Below are positions 35,905 through 45,152 of a stretch of DNA of 64,000 bases, piece by piece (the stretch's first letter is position 1; each line of letters starts with the position of its first letter). The stretch is from positions 45,790 through 109,789 of the forward strand of contig JASFYT010000072.1 of NCBI GenBank assembly GCA_045047085.1, in the 5' to 3' direction. The notes beneath the pieces are model-generated. The model had not been told where the DNA came from and did no database searches. It saw only the letters and a list, made by a program, of their open reading frames with translations. Position numbers and translations under genes: made by a program. The DNA comes from GCA-2401155 sp045047085. Lineage in GTDB: Bacteria > Pseudomonadota > Alphaproteobacteria > Rhizobiales > Rhizobiaceae.

Positions 35905-36644
35905 CTAATATTATTGAAGTCACTGGTGTTTCCAAATCCTATGGCGGCGTGATCGCCAATAAGGACGTATCACTGAACGTTAAAAGTGGCGGTATCACCG
36001 GGCTAATCGGACCGAATGGTTCCGGTAAAACCACCCTGTTTAATTCGATTGTTGGCTATCATCCGATTGATGACGGTTCGATCAAATATGAGAATAGCGA
36101 AATCTCAAATATGCAGGTTCAGGAAATCGCTCGCTTGGGAATGCTGCGAACTTTCCAGCAAACTCGCATCTATGGCGAGATGAACTGCGTTGAAAACATG
36201 TTGATTTCCCTGCCGCACCGCAAGTTGAGCTGGCGTGAACGATTTAGCCGCAATACCAAAGTGGACTATGAACGCGCTGACCATTTGCTTGAATTTGTCG
36301 GGCTTTATGAAAAACGTTTTCTGCGATCGGGTTCCCTCTCCTTCGGCCAGCAAAAGCTGTTGGAGTTTGCCATGGCATTGATGAATGAACCAACGGTTCT
36401 ACTGCTTGATGAACCAACCGCAGGTATTAATCCAACCCTGATCAACGGGCTAATTGATCGACTGAAGCGTGCTAATACAGAGTTCGGTATTACGCTTTTC
36501 ATCATTGAACATAATATGCGGGTGATCATGAATATGGCCGATACCATCTATTGTCTGGCCCATGGAGAGATGCTGGCATCCGGCACGCCGGACGAAATTC
36601 AAAACGACCAAAACGTCGTTGATGCCTATCTTGGAGCGCACTAA
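35901..36644 (+). CDS. livG: Liv-type ABC transporter ATP-binding protein, LivG
   Basis: A 247-residue ATPase: Walker A GPNGSGKTT, Q-loop RTFQQTRIYGEM, signature LSFGQQKLLEFA and Walker B VLLLDEPTAGINP. The start at ATG 35901 overlaps the livM stop; a much longer open frame upstream (from 35655) is a shadow of livM. The signature SFGQ is the normal LivG form. It pairs with LivF immediately downstream, sharing one base of its stop codon. Confidence 0.92.
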   Translation: MTNIIEVTGVSKSYGGVIANKDVSLNVKSGGITGLIGPNGSGKTTLFNSIVGYHPIDDGSIKYENSEISNMQVQEIARLGMLRTFQQTRIYGEMNCVENMLISLPHRKLSWRERFSRNTKVDYERADHLLEFVGLYEKRFLRSGSLSFGQQKLLEFAMALMNEPTVLLLDEPTAGINPTLINGLIDRLKRANTEFGITLFIIEHNMRVIMNMADTIYCLAHGEMLASGTPDEIQNDQNVVDAYLGAH

Positions 36645-37597
36645 TGGCTGATAAAAAGAAACCAAAAAAGAGCGCAATTAGGAAAACCAAAAAAAAATCG
36701 ACGGTTGAACCCAAGATCAAATCAAAAGCCAAAGTGACTGACAAGGCGATTAGGGGTTATGGAGATGGTGGCGTTGAATCTGTTATTTCCGTTGAAGATG
36801 TTAACCGTCAGGCGAAAGCTATCGCGGAAGATATTTCAATTGAACAATTGGACAATCTTGCAGATGGCGAAGCGTATATCTCGATTGAAAACCTGACCGC
36901 CGGTTATGGTAAAATGGAAATTTTGCACAACCTCAATTTACGGGTTGGACGCAAGCAATCGCTTTGCCTGATCGGCCCAAACGGCGCGGGTAAGTCGACA
37001 ATCCTACATGCGATTTTTGGCTTTAACACCATATTCAGCGGTAAAATTTTTATCGGCGAAGGTGCCAATCGTCGCGATGTTACCAACCTTTCTCCGAGCG
37101 AAAAACTCTCTAAATCCGGCATTGCCTATATCTTGCAGGATAAATCTGTATTTCCCGGCATGACAGTGGAAGAAAATCTCTGGATGGGCGGTTTCTTGAA
37201 AGATAAACCAGCCGAGGCCAAAAGGGTTGCGGAGGAAGTATTTGATAAATACCCGCGCCTTGCAGCACGCAGAAAACATCTGGCCAAGGTGCTTTCTGGC
37301 GGTGAACGACGTCTACTTGAGATTTCCCGTGCACTGGTGATGAACCCGGAAGTATTGTTGGTGGACGAACCTTCCATCGGCCTTGAACCCCGCTTCATCG
37401 ACATGGTATTTGAAATCCTGCACGACCTTCAACATAAGGAAGGCAAGACCATTATCATGGTGGAGCAGAACGCCAAAAAAGGCCTGGAATTCGCAGATCT
37501 CGGCTATGTTCTTGTTTCTGGCGAGGTGGCGATTGCCGGTACGGGCGACGAGCTGTTGGCAAATCCAAAAGTTGGCCAACTCTTCCTTGGCGGCTAA
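36644..37597 (+). CDS. livF: Liv-type ABC transporter ATP-binding protein, LivF, with a basic N-terminal extension
   Basis: A 317-residue protein whose ATPase core starts near residue 78 (AYISIENLTAGYGKMEILH). Walker A is GPNGAGKST, the signature LSGGERRLLEISRAL and Walker B LLVDEPSIGLEP. The first 40 residues are dominated by Lys (KKPKKSAIRKTKKKSTVEPKIKSKAK is the character; not a membrane segment), followed by an acidic stretch. Usual LivF proteins are about 235 residues, so the extension is a real departure unless translation starts internally; no good internal start with a ribosome-binding site is apparent. Confidence 0.88.
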   Translation: MADKKKPKKSAIRKTKKKSTVEPKIKSKAKVTDKAIRGYGDGGVESVISVEDVNRQAKAIAEDISIEQLDNLADGEAYISIENLTAGYGKMEILHNLNLRVGRKQSLCLIGPNGAGKSTILHAIFGFNTIFSGKIFIGEGANRRDVTNLSPSEKLSKSGIAYILQDKSVFPGMTVEENLWMGGFLKDKPAEAKRVAEEVFDKYPRLAARRKHLAKVLSGGERRLLEISRALVMNPEVLLVDEPSIGLEPRFIDMVFEILHDLQHKEGKTIIMVEQNAKKGLEFADLGYVLVSGEVAIAGTGDELLANPKVGQLFLGG

Positions 37598-37606
37598 GGT
37601 TGCGCC

Positions 37607-38317
37607 ATGACGGTTAAGGCAATTCTGTTTGATAAAGACGGTACGCTGATCGATTTCCACGCCACATGGGATCGCGCAACCTATGACGTATTTGAAAGTC
37701 TTGCCAAGGGCGATCTGGAATTGATTCGCAAGCTGGCAGAAGTTTCCGACCTAGATATAAAAACCAAGGCTATCGGGCGAGACTCTATTCTGGTGGCCCA
37801 TAGTTCAGCTGAGATTGGCGAGCGTTGGGCTGAAGTTTTATCTCGAAAAGTTGATCAGAATTTTCTTGATGAAGTTGATTTTTTATATGGAAAATTCGGC
37901 CAAAAATACCTGACCGGTTTTCCTTCCACGCCTCGTGTTTTGGAAAGACTGGTGACTGAAGCTTATTCTCTCGGGATCGCTACCAATGACAGCGAGAATA
38001 ACGCTACGACCCAAATGGACCAACTAGGCTGGCGCGACCATTTTACCGCAATTCTGGGTTACGATTCTGGCTATGGTGCAAAACCCAGCCCCGGCATGGT
38101 AGAAACGTTTGCCGGGGTGGCAGGCACTGCGGCTGAGGAGATACTAATGGTAGGCGATAGTCTCCATGATTTGGTCGCAGGAAAATCTGCTGGCGCTTTA
38201 ACCATCGGCGTTACTACCGGGCCAGCTCAAGGGGCAGATTTATCGGGTCACGCGGATGCTATCATCGATGACCTTGATGAACTATTCTACGTATTGCAAC
38301 AGCCGCCATTTTGCTGA
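37607..38317 (+). CDS. HAD-superfamily phosphatase (Gph-like)
   Basis: A 236-residue HAD hydrolase with all motifs: nucleophile DKDGTLID at residues 9-16, ATNDSENN (motif II Thr), the Lys in GAKPSPGM and GDSLHDLVAGKSAG (motif IV). A helical cap lies between about residues 20 and 100, as in phosphoglycolate phosphatase. The DKDGT variant is common in a subgroup. Nine bases after livF, it may be part of the transport operon. Its substrate is unknown. Confidence 0.85.
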   Translation: MTVKAILFDKDGTLIDFHATWDRATYDVFESLAKGDLELIRKLAEVSDLDIKTKAIGRDSILVAHSSAEIGERWAEVLSRKVDQNFLDEVDFLYGKFGQKYLTGFPSTPRVLERLVTEAYSLGIATNDSENNATTQMDQLGWRDHFTAILGYDSGYGAKPSPGMVETFAGVAGTAAEEILMVGDSLHDLVAGKSAGALTIGVTTGPAQGADLSGHADAIIDDLDELFYVLQQPPFC

Positions 38318-38349
38318 TACGGTTTTAAAAATTCATACAGGACACATTT

Positions 38350-39039
38350 ATGAAAATTGGAATTTTGCAAACTGGCCATTTGCCTCCGGAGCTTAATGAA
38401 AAGCACGGGCCCTATTTGAATATGTTTTCAAAACTGCTCGATGGGCACGGGTTTTCTTTTACCAACTACGCCGTGGTTGACAACGAGTTCCCTCAATCTG
38501 TTGATGAAATGGATGGTTGGTTAATCACCGGGTCGCGTTTTGGTGTTTATGACGACTTGGATTGGATTCCGTTGCTCGAAGACTTTATTCGCAGGGCTTA
38601 TGAGGCTAATATTCCAACCATTGGCATATGTTTTGGTCACCAGCTCATGGCCCAAGCACTGGGTGGCAAAGTAGAAAAATTTGCTAGTGGATGGAGTGCC
38701 GGCCACACGGACTACGATCTTGTGGGAGAAGAGGGAAAGTCGCTGATTGCCATGCATCAGGATCAGGTGACAGAAATACCCGAAGGTGCCACTGTTATTG
38801 CCAGTAATGATTTTTGCGCCAATGCAGGACTGGCCTACAAGAACAACGCTTTGAGCTTTCAGCCTCATCCGGAATTCACTCCGGAATTTACCGAAGACCT
38901 AATCCGCTCACGCGCCGGCACCGTCTTTTCGCAGGAGTTTGCGGATGAAGCATTGGCAAAAATCCATAATCCTAATGATTCAAAGACAATAGCTGACAGG
39001 ATGGCCAAATTTTTTCAGGAGAGGCGACAGAACAAGTAA
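38350..39039 (+). CDS. Class I glutamine amidotransferase-like protein
   Basis: A 229-residue stand-alone GATase1 fold protein. The catalytic Cys is Cys94 in GICFGHQLMAQALGG, and the His/Glu pair lies in FQPHPEFT. Such GuaA-like stand-alone proteins include gamma-glutamyl hydrolases that act on glutamylated amines; the acceptor here is unknown. It ends one base into the next start (TAATG), so it is coupled to the crotonase-fold gene. Confidence 0.82.
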   Translation: MKIGILQTGHLPPELNEKHGPYLNMFSKLLDGHGFSFTNYAVVDNEFPQSVDEMDGWLITGSRFGVYDDLDWIPLLEDFIRRAYEANIPTIGICFGHQLMAQALGGKVEKFASGWSAGHTDYDLVGEEGKSLIAMHQDQVTEIPEGATVIASNDFCANAGLAYKNNALSFQPHPEFTPEFTEDLIRSRAGTVFSQEFADEALAKIHNPNDSKTIADRMAKFFQERRQNK

Positions 39040-39839
39040 TGAAACCTACCCTCTCTCTTGTTACATTGGAAAAATCCGGCGACCTGTTACGCATTTTCTT
39101 GAATAATCCTGACGGGGCTAATTCTTTGTCAGAAGCGATGATTGATGATCTCCACGAAGCGTTTGAAATTGCTGAGAATGACAAGGATGTACGGGCGGTA
39201 ATTCTCGGCGCGGTTGGCAGAATTTTTTGTCCCGGACACGATCTCAAGGAACTGGATGCCGCACGAAAAAATGATGATGGCGGGCGGGCTGATTTTGCCA
39301 GAATAATGGGTAAATGCTCCGCTCTGATGCTGCGGATTGTTGCGCTATCCAAGCCAGTTATTGCAGATGTACGTGCTGTTGCTTCTGCTGCTGGGTGCCA
39401 GTTAGTTGCCAGTTGTGATCTGGCGCTGGCAACGGCAGAGGCGAAGTTTTCCACACCGGGAGTGAATATTGGATTGTTCTGCTCAACTCCGATGGTGGCG
39501 CTATCGCGCAATATTTCCAACAAACATGCGATGGAAATGCTTTTGACGGGGGACTTTCTCAGTGCTGAACGGGCTGCTGAAATTGGCTTGATTAATCGAG
39601 CTGTTTCCGCCGACGAGATCGATGCCGCCATTGATGGACTGGCCAAAAAAATTGCTTCCAAATCAACGATGACCGTGAGCATCGGAAAGCGGGCATTCTA
39701 TCACCAAAAGGAATTGCCACTGGCGGAGGCTTATGAATATACTTCTTCAGTTATGGTTGAAAATATGATGAAACTGGATGCCAATGAAGGCATTCGTGCC
39801 TTCATTGAAAAACGCTCACCCGATTGGCGTGATGAATAA
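39039..39839 (+). CDS. Enoyl-CoA hydratase/isomerase-family protein lacking the two catalytic Glu
   Basis: A 266-residue crotonase-fold protein resembling ECHDC3. FCPGHDLKEL supplies the CoA/oxyanion loop. The two usual hydratase glutamates are replaced: the GCEL position reads GCQL (AAGCQLVASCD) and the second (PEI) reads PGV (STPGVNIG). Ordinary enoyl-CoA hydration is thus unlikely; ECHDC3-like proteins share this. It is followed by an acyl-CoA synthetase nine bases later and is translationally coupled to the upstream gene. Confidence 0.85.
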   Translation: MKPTLSLVTLEKSGDLLRIFLNNPDGANSLSEAMIDDLHEAFEIAENDKDVRAVILGAVGRIFCPGHDLKELDAARKNDDGGRADFARIMGKCSALMLRIVALSKPVIADVRAVASAAGCQLVASCDLALATAEAKFSTPGVNIGLFCSTPMVALSRNISNKHAMEMLLTGDFLSAERAAEIGLINRAVSADEIDAAIDGLAKKIASKSTMTVSIGKRAFYHQKELPLAEAYEYTSSVMVENMMKLDANEGIRAFIEKRSPDWRDE

Positions 39840-39848
39840 GAGGTCAAT

Positions 39849-41477
39849 TTGAATAATCCCTATGAAACCGATCTGGACCGAAATCCGGCCAATTACCAAC
39901 CCTTGACCCCGTTGACATTTCTGGAGCGCGCGGCATCTGTGTTTCCCGATAAAACCGCAATTGTACATGGGAATTCCCGGACCGACTATCAGACGTTCTA
40001 TGACCGTTCGCGCAGGCTGGCCTCGGCACTCACAAAACAAGGAATCAAGCGGGGCGAAACCGTCTCTGTGATGCTTGCCAATACGCCTGCCATGCTGGAG
40101 GCCCATTACGGGGTGCCGATGGCAGGGGCCGTATTGCACTCAATGAACACAAGGCTCGATGCAGCGATTATCGCATTCCAGTTGGATCACGCCGAAACTA
40201 AAATTCTGATCATCGACCGCGAATTTGCACCCGTAATGAAGGATGCGTTGGCACTGGCCAAGGTGAAACCATTCGTCATTGATTATGACGATACGGAATT
40301 TCCCCAGACCGGCGAATTGCTGGGTTCGGTGGAATATGAGAATTTTATCGCTGGTGGTGACCCGGAATTTGAATGGTTGATGCCGCTGGATGAGTGGGAT
40401 GCAATTTCTCTGAACTATACATCAGGGACCACAGGCAATCCCAAAGGCGTGGTCTATCATCATCGGGGTGCCTATCTGCTGGCGCAGGGAAATGCACTAA
40501 CCGCATCCATGCCGAAGCATTCAGTTTATCTTTGGACCCTGCCAATGTTTCACTGCAATGGCTGGTGTTTTCCCTGGACCCTTTCGGTGATTTCAGGCAC
40601 CCATATCTGCCTGCGCTGGGTTCGCCAAAAAGCGATCTGGGATGCCTTGGCCGATGAGCGGGTAACACATGTTTGCGGTGCCCCGATTGTCATGTCGACT
40701 ATCCTTGCAGCAGATGAGAAAGACAAGCGCTCGCTTAATCATGTGGTAGAATTTTTTACGGCAGCAGCACCCCCACCAGAATCCGTGCTTGCGGCGATGA
40801 AAGAAGGCGGGTTTAATGTCACCCATCTTTATGGACTGACCGAGAGCTATGGACCTGCCGTGGTCAATGACTGGCATGAGGAATGGGATAAACTTTCCCT
40901 TGCCGAGCAGGCCGCCCGCAAGGCGCGGCAGGGAGTTCGTTATGCCTCGCTCGAAGGTTTAAGCGTACGCGACCCTGAAACCATGGAAGCCGTACCTGCC
41001 GATGGTGAAACCATTGGTGAAGTGATGATGCGTGGCAATGTGGTGATGAAAGGGTATTTGAAAAACAAACAAGCGTCGGATGATGCCTTTGCTGGTGGCT
41101 GGTTCCACACAGGCGATTTGGGCGTGTTGCACGAAGATAATTATATCCAGTTGAAGGACCGCTCCAAGGATATCATCATATCGGGCGGAGAAAATATTTC
41201 CTCCATCGAGGTGGAAGATGCGCTTTATAAACATGAGGGCGTGGCAGCCGCCGCCGTGGTAGCGCGCGCCGATGAAAAATGGGGCGAAACACCGATTGCC
41301 TTTGTTGAACTAAATGGCGGGTTTGAGGATTTAACCGAAACTGATCTGATTGATTGGTGTCGTACCCTACTTGCAAGGTTCAAGGTGCCCAAAACTATTT
41401 TGTTTGAAGAAATCCCCAAAACCTCTACAGGAAAAATTCAAAAATTTATCCTGCGAGAGCGGGCCAAAGAATTGTAA
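39849..41477 (+). CDS. Acyl-CoA synthetase (AMP-forming), medium-chain/DmdB-like type
   Basis: A 542-residue ANL enzyme. The phosphate loop is YTSGTTGNPKGVVYHHRG near residue 190, the A5 region YGLTESYGP, the hinge motif LKDRSKDIIISGGENI and the C-terminal Lys in KTSTGKIQKF. The N-terminal YQPLTPLTFLERAASVFPDKTAIVHG resembles acyl-CoA synthetases that accept short and medium acids, including the DmdB group. It starts at TTG (39849) with AGAGGT six bases upstream. No dmdC or dmdD partner adjoins it. Confidence 0.87.
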   Translation: MNNPYETDLDRNPANYQPLTPLTFLERAASVFPDKTAIVHGNSRTDYQTFYDRSRRLASALTKQGIKRGETVSVMLANTPAMLEAHYGVPMAGAVLHSMNTRLDAAIIAFQLDHAETKILIIDREFAPVMKDALALAKVKPFVIDYDDTEFPQTGELLGSVEYENFIAGGDPEFEWLMPLDEWDAISLNYTSGTTGNPKGVVYHHRGAYLLAQGNALTASMPKHSVYLWTLPMFHCNGWCFPWTLSVISGTHICLRWVRQKAIWDALADERVTHVCGAPIVMSTILAADEKDKRSLNHVVEFFTAAAPPPESVLAAMKEGGFNVTHLYGLTESYGPAVVNDWHEEWDKLSLAEQAARKARQGVRYASLEGLSVRDPETMEAVPADGETIGEVMMRGNVVMKGYLKNKQASDDAFAGGWFHTGDLGVLHEDNYIQLKDRSKDIIISGGENISSIEVEDALYKHEGVAAAAVVARADEKWGETPIAFVELNGGFEDLTETDLIDWCRTLLARFKVPKTILFEEIPKTSTGKIQKFILRERAKEL

Positions 41478-41482
41478 ACCAG

Positions 41483-42016
41483 ATGAATCATGACGCTTAT
41501 TCAGACTCCTATATCGAAGATATTCTGCATTCGGTAAAAACGATTGCCATTGTTGGTGCCAGCGCGAAGCATTCCCGACCATCCTATTTCGTTCTTAAAT
41601 ATTTGCTCTCCAAAGGATATGACGTTATCCCGGTTAACCCCGGTCAGGCGGGCAATGAGATTTGCGGCGTCATGACTTATGGCTCGTTGGAAGAAATTCC
41701 AAGGCCTGTTGATATGGTCGATATTTTTCGCAATAGCGAAGCTGCCCTTGATGTGACGATTGATGCCCTGAAACTCTTACCTCTGCCGAAGGTGATCTGG
41801 ATGCAGCTTACTGTGCGCAATGACGAAGCGACTAAGCTTGCAGAGGCAAAGGGTGTAAAAGTGGTGATGGATCGCTGCCCAAAAATTGAATATGCCAGAC
41901 TGGCGCGGGAAATCGGCTGGGCTGGTGTGCGATCTGGAATTATTTCCTCCAAAAAGCCCAAACTTCGCAATAATTTTCAGCAATACGGGCTGGCGAAGCG
42001 CCCGGATAGCAAATAA
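41483..42016 (+). CDS. CoA-binding domain protein (YccU-like)
   Basis: A 177-residue protein made of a single CoA-binding Rossmann domain: KTIAIVGASAKHSRPSYFVLKYLLSKGYDVIPVNPG at the N-terminus and WMQLTVRNDEATKLAEAKGVKVVMDRCPKIEY in the second half. Such proteins sense or bind acyl-CoA or nucleotides; their function is poorly known. It lies between an acyl-CoA synthetase and an O-acetylhomoserine sulfhydrylase, an arrangement I recall from other Rhizobiales. Confidence 0.82.
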   Translation: MNHDAYSDSYIEDILHSVKTIAIVGASAKHSRPSYFVLKYLLSKGYDVIPVNPGQAGNEICGVMTYGSLEEIPRPVDMVDIFRNSEAALDVTIDALKLLPLPKVIWMQLTVRNDEATKLAEAKGVKVVMDRCPKIEYARLAREIGWAGVRSGIISSKKPKLRNNFQQYGLAKRPDSK

Positions 42017-42054
42017 GTTCCAATATAGTTCAGAGCACGACTTGGAGAACGAAA

Positions 42055-43335
42055 ATGAGCGATAGAAATCCCGGGTTTTCAACCCTCGCATTGCATGCAG
42101 GCGCGACCCCAGACCCTGCAACCGGAGCACGGGCAACACCGATTTATCAAACAACCAGTTTTGTTTTTGAAGATGTGGAACAAGCGGCCGCACTTTTTGG
42201 CCTGCAGGCATTCGGCAATATCTATACCCGCATCACCAACCCAACAACGGCTGTTCTGGAGGAGCGTGTGGCTACCCTTGAAGGCGGCACGGCAGCACTT
42301 GCCACTGCCTCCGGTCATGCCGCGCAATTGGGTGTATTTCACACACTGATGTCACCGGGTGATGATTTTGTTGCCTCTAACAAGCTCTATGGCGGCTCGA
42401 TCAACCAATTCAATCATTCGTTCAAAAACTTTGGCTGGAATGTGATTTGGGCCGATGCGGATGATCCCCAGAATATTGCTGATGCGATCACACCAAAGAC
42501 CAAAGCGATTTTCATCGAAAGCATTGCTAATCCAGGTGGCGTGGTGAGCGACATTGCGGCTATCGCCAAGATTGCCAATGACGCCGGTATTCCGCTGATT
42601 GTGGATAATACATTGGCGACCCCATATCTCTGCCGTCCGTTTGAACATGGAGCACATATAGTCATTCATTCGTTGACTAAATTTATGGGCGGGCAGGGCA
42701 ATTCCATGGGCGGCATTATCGTTGATGGTGGAAATTTCGATTGGTCTGCGAGCGATAAATATCCAATGATGTCACAGCCGCGGCCTGAGTATGATGGTCT
42801 GGTGATCCATGAGACTTTTGGCAATTTTGGTTTTGCCATTGCGTGCCGTGTGTTAGGTCTTCGTGATCTGGGTGGTGCGATTTCGCCATTCAATTCATTC
42901 CTGATATTGAATGGCATTGAGACACTTCCTTTACGCATGGAAAAGCATTGCGCCAATGCGCAGAAGGTTGCGGAATACCTTTCCAAGCATGATGCGATTG
43001 AATGGGTTCGTTATGCTGGGCTAGCGGAAAATCCCTATCACGTATTGGCTGATAAATATCTTGGTGGCAAAGCAGGGGCCGTTTTTACTATCGGCCTCAA
43101 AGGTGGCTATGACGCGGGTATCAGGCTGGTTTCTTCTGTGGAATTATTTTCACATCTGGCCAATATTGGTGACACTAAAAGCCTGATCATTCACCCGGCA
43201 TCCACCACCCACAAGCAGCTTAGTGATGAGCAGAAAACGGTTGCCGGTGCCGGTCCAGATGTTGTGCGTCTATCGATCGGCATTGAAGATGCCGATGATA
43301 TTATTGCAGACCTGGAACAGGCACTTGGCGACTAG
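42055..43335 (+). CDS. metY: O-acetylhomoserine sulfhydrylase (Cys/Met metabolism PLP enzyme)
   Basis: A 426-residue fold-type I PLP enzyme. The PLP Lys is Lys209 in HSLTKFMGGQGNSMGG, with YTRITNPTTAVLEERVATLEGG near residue 60 and DNTLATPYLCRPFEHGA upstream of the lysine. The length and the GNSMGG motif fit MetY (about 425-430) rather than MetB or MetC. It forms homocysteine directly from O-acetylhomoserine and sulphide. A GGAG ribosome-binding site lies eight bases before the ATG, and a palindromic repeat closes its 3' side. Confidence 0.93.
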   Translation: MSDRNPGFSTLALHAGATPDPATGARATPIYQTTSFVFEDVEQAAALFGLQAFGNIYTRITNPTTAVLEERVATLEGGTAALATASGHAAQLGVFHTLMSPGDDFVASNKLYGGSINQFNHSFKNFGWNVIWADADDPQNIADAITPKTKAIFIESIANPGGVVSDIAAIAKIANDAGIPLIVDNTLATPYLCRPFEHGAHIVIHSLTKFMGGQGNSMGGIIVDGGNFDWSASDKYPMMSQPRPEYDGLVIHETFGNFGFAIACRVLGLRDLGGAISPFNSFLILNGIETLPLRMEKHCANAQKVAEYLSKHDAIEWVRYAGLAENPYHVLADKYLGGKAGAVFTIGLKGGYDAGIRLVSSVELFSHLANIGDTKSLIIHPASTTHKQLSDEQKTVAGAGPDVVRLSIGIEDADDIIADLEQALGD

Positions 43336-43386
43336 AACGCACAATTTGTCTGAAACCCGGCTACCACTTTTCAGATTGTGCTCTAG
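43332..43386. repeat. Palindromic intergenic repeat, copy 1
   Basis: CTAGA-ac-GCACAAT-ttgt-CTGAAA ... TTTCAG-ATTGTGC-TCTAG forms a long hairpin. The inner part is nearly identical to the second copy at 59592-59634 (GCACAAT-TT, TGAAA/CGAAAA, CCACTTTTC, GATTGTGC). It lies between convergent metY and the PaaK-like gene and overlaps the metY stop by four bases. It belongs to the type of REP-like palindromes common in Rhizobiales and may act as a bidirectional terminator. Confidence 0.8.
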
Positions 43387-43396
43387 AAGCCGATAA

Positions 43397-44641
43397 TCAA
43401 CTCGAATAATCGCGCTGATCATCAATCACTTTTCCATCGTTGGGCAGCTCCGTAACAATCGTGGCGCTGCCCTTTAATTTTGTGATTGCTGTGAATTTTT
43501 GTTCGATTGCCTCGATATCAGGCTGGCTGTTTGCCGCGGCACGAATTTGCAATTCCATAACATCACGGTCGTTTTCACGGGCAACTACCAGTCTTGCTTT
43601 TTCGATTTCCGGCATGGATTTTACCAACTCGTCCACCTGCTTTGGATCGATGAACATTCCCTTCACCTTGGTACGCTGATCGGCCCTGCCCATCCAGCCT
43701 GCAATGCGCATATTGGTGCGACCGCAAGGGGAAGGTTCTGGCAACAAGGCCGAAAGATCGCCAGTACCAAAGCGGATGAGCGGATAGGCGCGATTGAGAT
43801 TAGTCACTACCAATTCACCAACTTCGCCTGCTGGAACTGGTTCATTGGTGCCTGGACGCACGATCTCAACGATCATCTTTTCGCTACAAACCATTCCTTG
43901 GCAGAGTTCGCCTTCTGCTCGGGTTTCATAGGCGATGACGCCCAAATCAGCGGTAGCATAGCATTGCATAACGGCAACGCCTCTGGCTTCATATTCGTCG
44001 CGCATGGAAGGGAACAGCGCTCCACCGGAAACGAGTGCCACTTTGATCGAAGATAAATCCCGCTCCATTTCCTCGGCTTTATCGAGCATGGTTTTTAAGA
44101 AATCCGGGGTTCCGCAATAGGCTACAGGTTTCAAAACGTGTGCTGCTTCTACCTGCCCTTCCGTATTCCCAACGCCTCCCGGAAAAATTCTTGCTCCCAG
44201 TGCCTGCACACCTTCATCCATGATGAAACCACCTGGCGTCATATGATAGGAAAGTGCGGTATGAACCAGATCGCTCTTTCTGATGCCTGCTGCAAACAAT
44301 GCTCGTGCGGCATGCCATGGGTCACGGCCGGGGCCTTGCGGCTCCCATACGGGCCCGGGAGACATGAAAATTCTTGTGCCATCGAGCATGGTTTCATCGA
44401 CAAAACCACCGAATGGCGGCTTGGTGGATTGTGCTTCCATCAACTCCGTTTTGCGCAATATTGGCAATTGTGCCAGTGCATCGCGGGAGTTAATTTTTGC
44501 CAGGTTCAGGCCGGACAGTCGCTCGGTCCAGCCGGGAACAGAATTACTGATCCCCGAAAGAAACTCCGGCAATTGCTGGAATATCCCCTTTTCCCGTGAC
44601 CGCGCATCTCGCGTTTCCATCGTATCGAAATAATTGCCCAT
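43397..44641 (-). CDS. Phenylacetate-CoA ligase-like (PaaK-family) adenylate-forming enzyme
   Basis: A 414-residue ANL-superfamily protein of the PaaK type. It has the ETRDARSREK start pattern, LPILRKTELMEAQ, PPFGGF, CYATADLGVIAYE (A5) and GRADQRTKVKGMFIDPKQV (hinge). The usual phosphate loop SSGTTG is replaced by MSPGPVWEP, so it may not activate acids in the standard way. I start at ATG 44641 behind TAGGA; a longer frame to 44710 overlaps the upstream gene. It is last in the Liv operon on this strand. Confidence 0.83.
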   Translation of the reverse strand: MGNYFDTMETRDARSREKGIFQQLPEFLSGISNSVPGWTERLSGLNLAKINSRDALAQLPILRKTELMEAQSTKPPFGGFVDETMLDGTRIFMSPGPVWEPQGPGRDPWHAARALFAAGIRKSDLVHTALSYHMTPGGFIMDEGVQALGARIFPGGVGNTEGQVEAAHVLKPVAYCGTPDFLKTMLDKAEEMERDLSSIKVALVSGGALFPSMRDEYEARGVAVMQCYATADLGVIAYETRAEGELCQGMVCSEKMIVEIVRPGTNEPVPAGEVGELVVTNLNRAYPLIRFGTGDLSALLPEPSPCGRTNMRIAGWMGRADQRTKVKGMFIDPKQVDELVKSMPEIEKARLVVARENDRDVMELQIRAAANSQPDIEAIEQKFTAITKLKGSATIVTELPNDGKVIDDQRDYSS

Positions 44642-44681
44642 TAAAATAATTCCTAATTTAAAAGTCCCGCTGGTTAAAATA

Positions 44682-45146
44682 TCAGCCCAGTCGGGTTTTA
44701 GTATGTTCATTGATTGCCTGCATCAAATCATTGATGTCGATTTCAAATGGTTCCAGATCAATCTTCAGTGGCTCAATGCCGTTGATGCTAACGATGCCAT
44801 CGCGAGACATGGGCCACAAATGCAACTCGAGTTGAAATTCCTGTTCCCGTTGCAGCAGGACTATCTCCTTGATTTCTTCCCAGTTGATGATTTTTTGTTT
44901 GAGGCGCTTGTCGAAAAAACCCTGTTGGCGAACGGCCAAAACAACTTCATCCCGGTAATAGCGGGACAACATTCCGATGGAGCAGAACACGAAGAAGACA
45001 AGCGCTACGACGGCTGTTACAATGGTGGCGTAACCACCCGCCAGCCGGGCCGATATCATCCATGCTAAAATTGTAAACATTGCGGTTAGAAGAACTGCGC
45101 TCAGCAATGTGAATTGAAATTTCTTTCTTGAGTAACGCAACTCCAT
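44682..45146 (-). CDS. Small membrane protein with two transmembrane segments, unknown
   Basis: A 154-residue protein. Two hydrophobic segments at about residues 12-32 and 38-58 are followed by a cytoplasmic domain with VLAVRQQGFFDKRLKQKIINWEEIKEIVL, the pattern of bacterial PH-like (STM3941/YdbT-like) domains, then a hydrophilic C-terminus. It lies between livF and the PaaK-like gene, close to both, and so is probably in their operon. I cannot assign a role. Confidence 0.7.
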   Translation of the reverse strand: MELRYSRKKFQFTLLSAVLLTAMFTILAWMISARLAGGYATIVTAVVALVFFVFCSIGMLSRYYRDEVVLAVRQQGFFDKRLKQKIINWEEIKEIVLLQREQEFQLELHLWPMSRDGIVSINGIEPLKIDLEPFEIDINDLMQAINEHTKTRLG

Positions 45147-45152
45147 CACAAG

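Noticed and set aside
39039..41477. DMSP demethylation pathway (DmdB/DmdD) suggested by the crotonase and acyl-CoA synthetase pair
   Set aside because: No dmdA or dmdC is present and the crotonase-fold protein lacks the catalytic glutamates, so the assignment is not supported.
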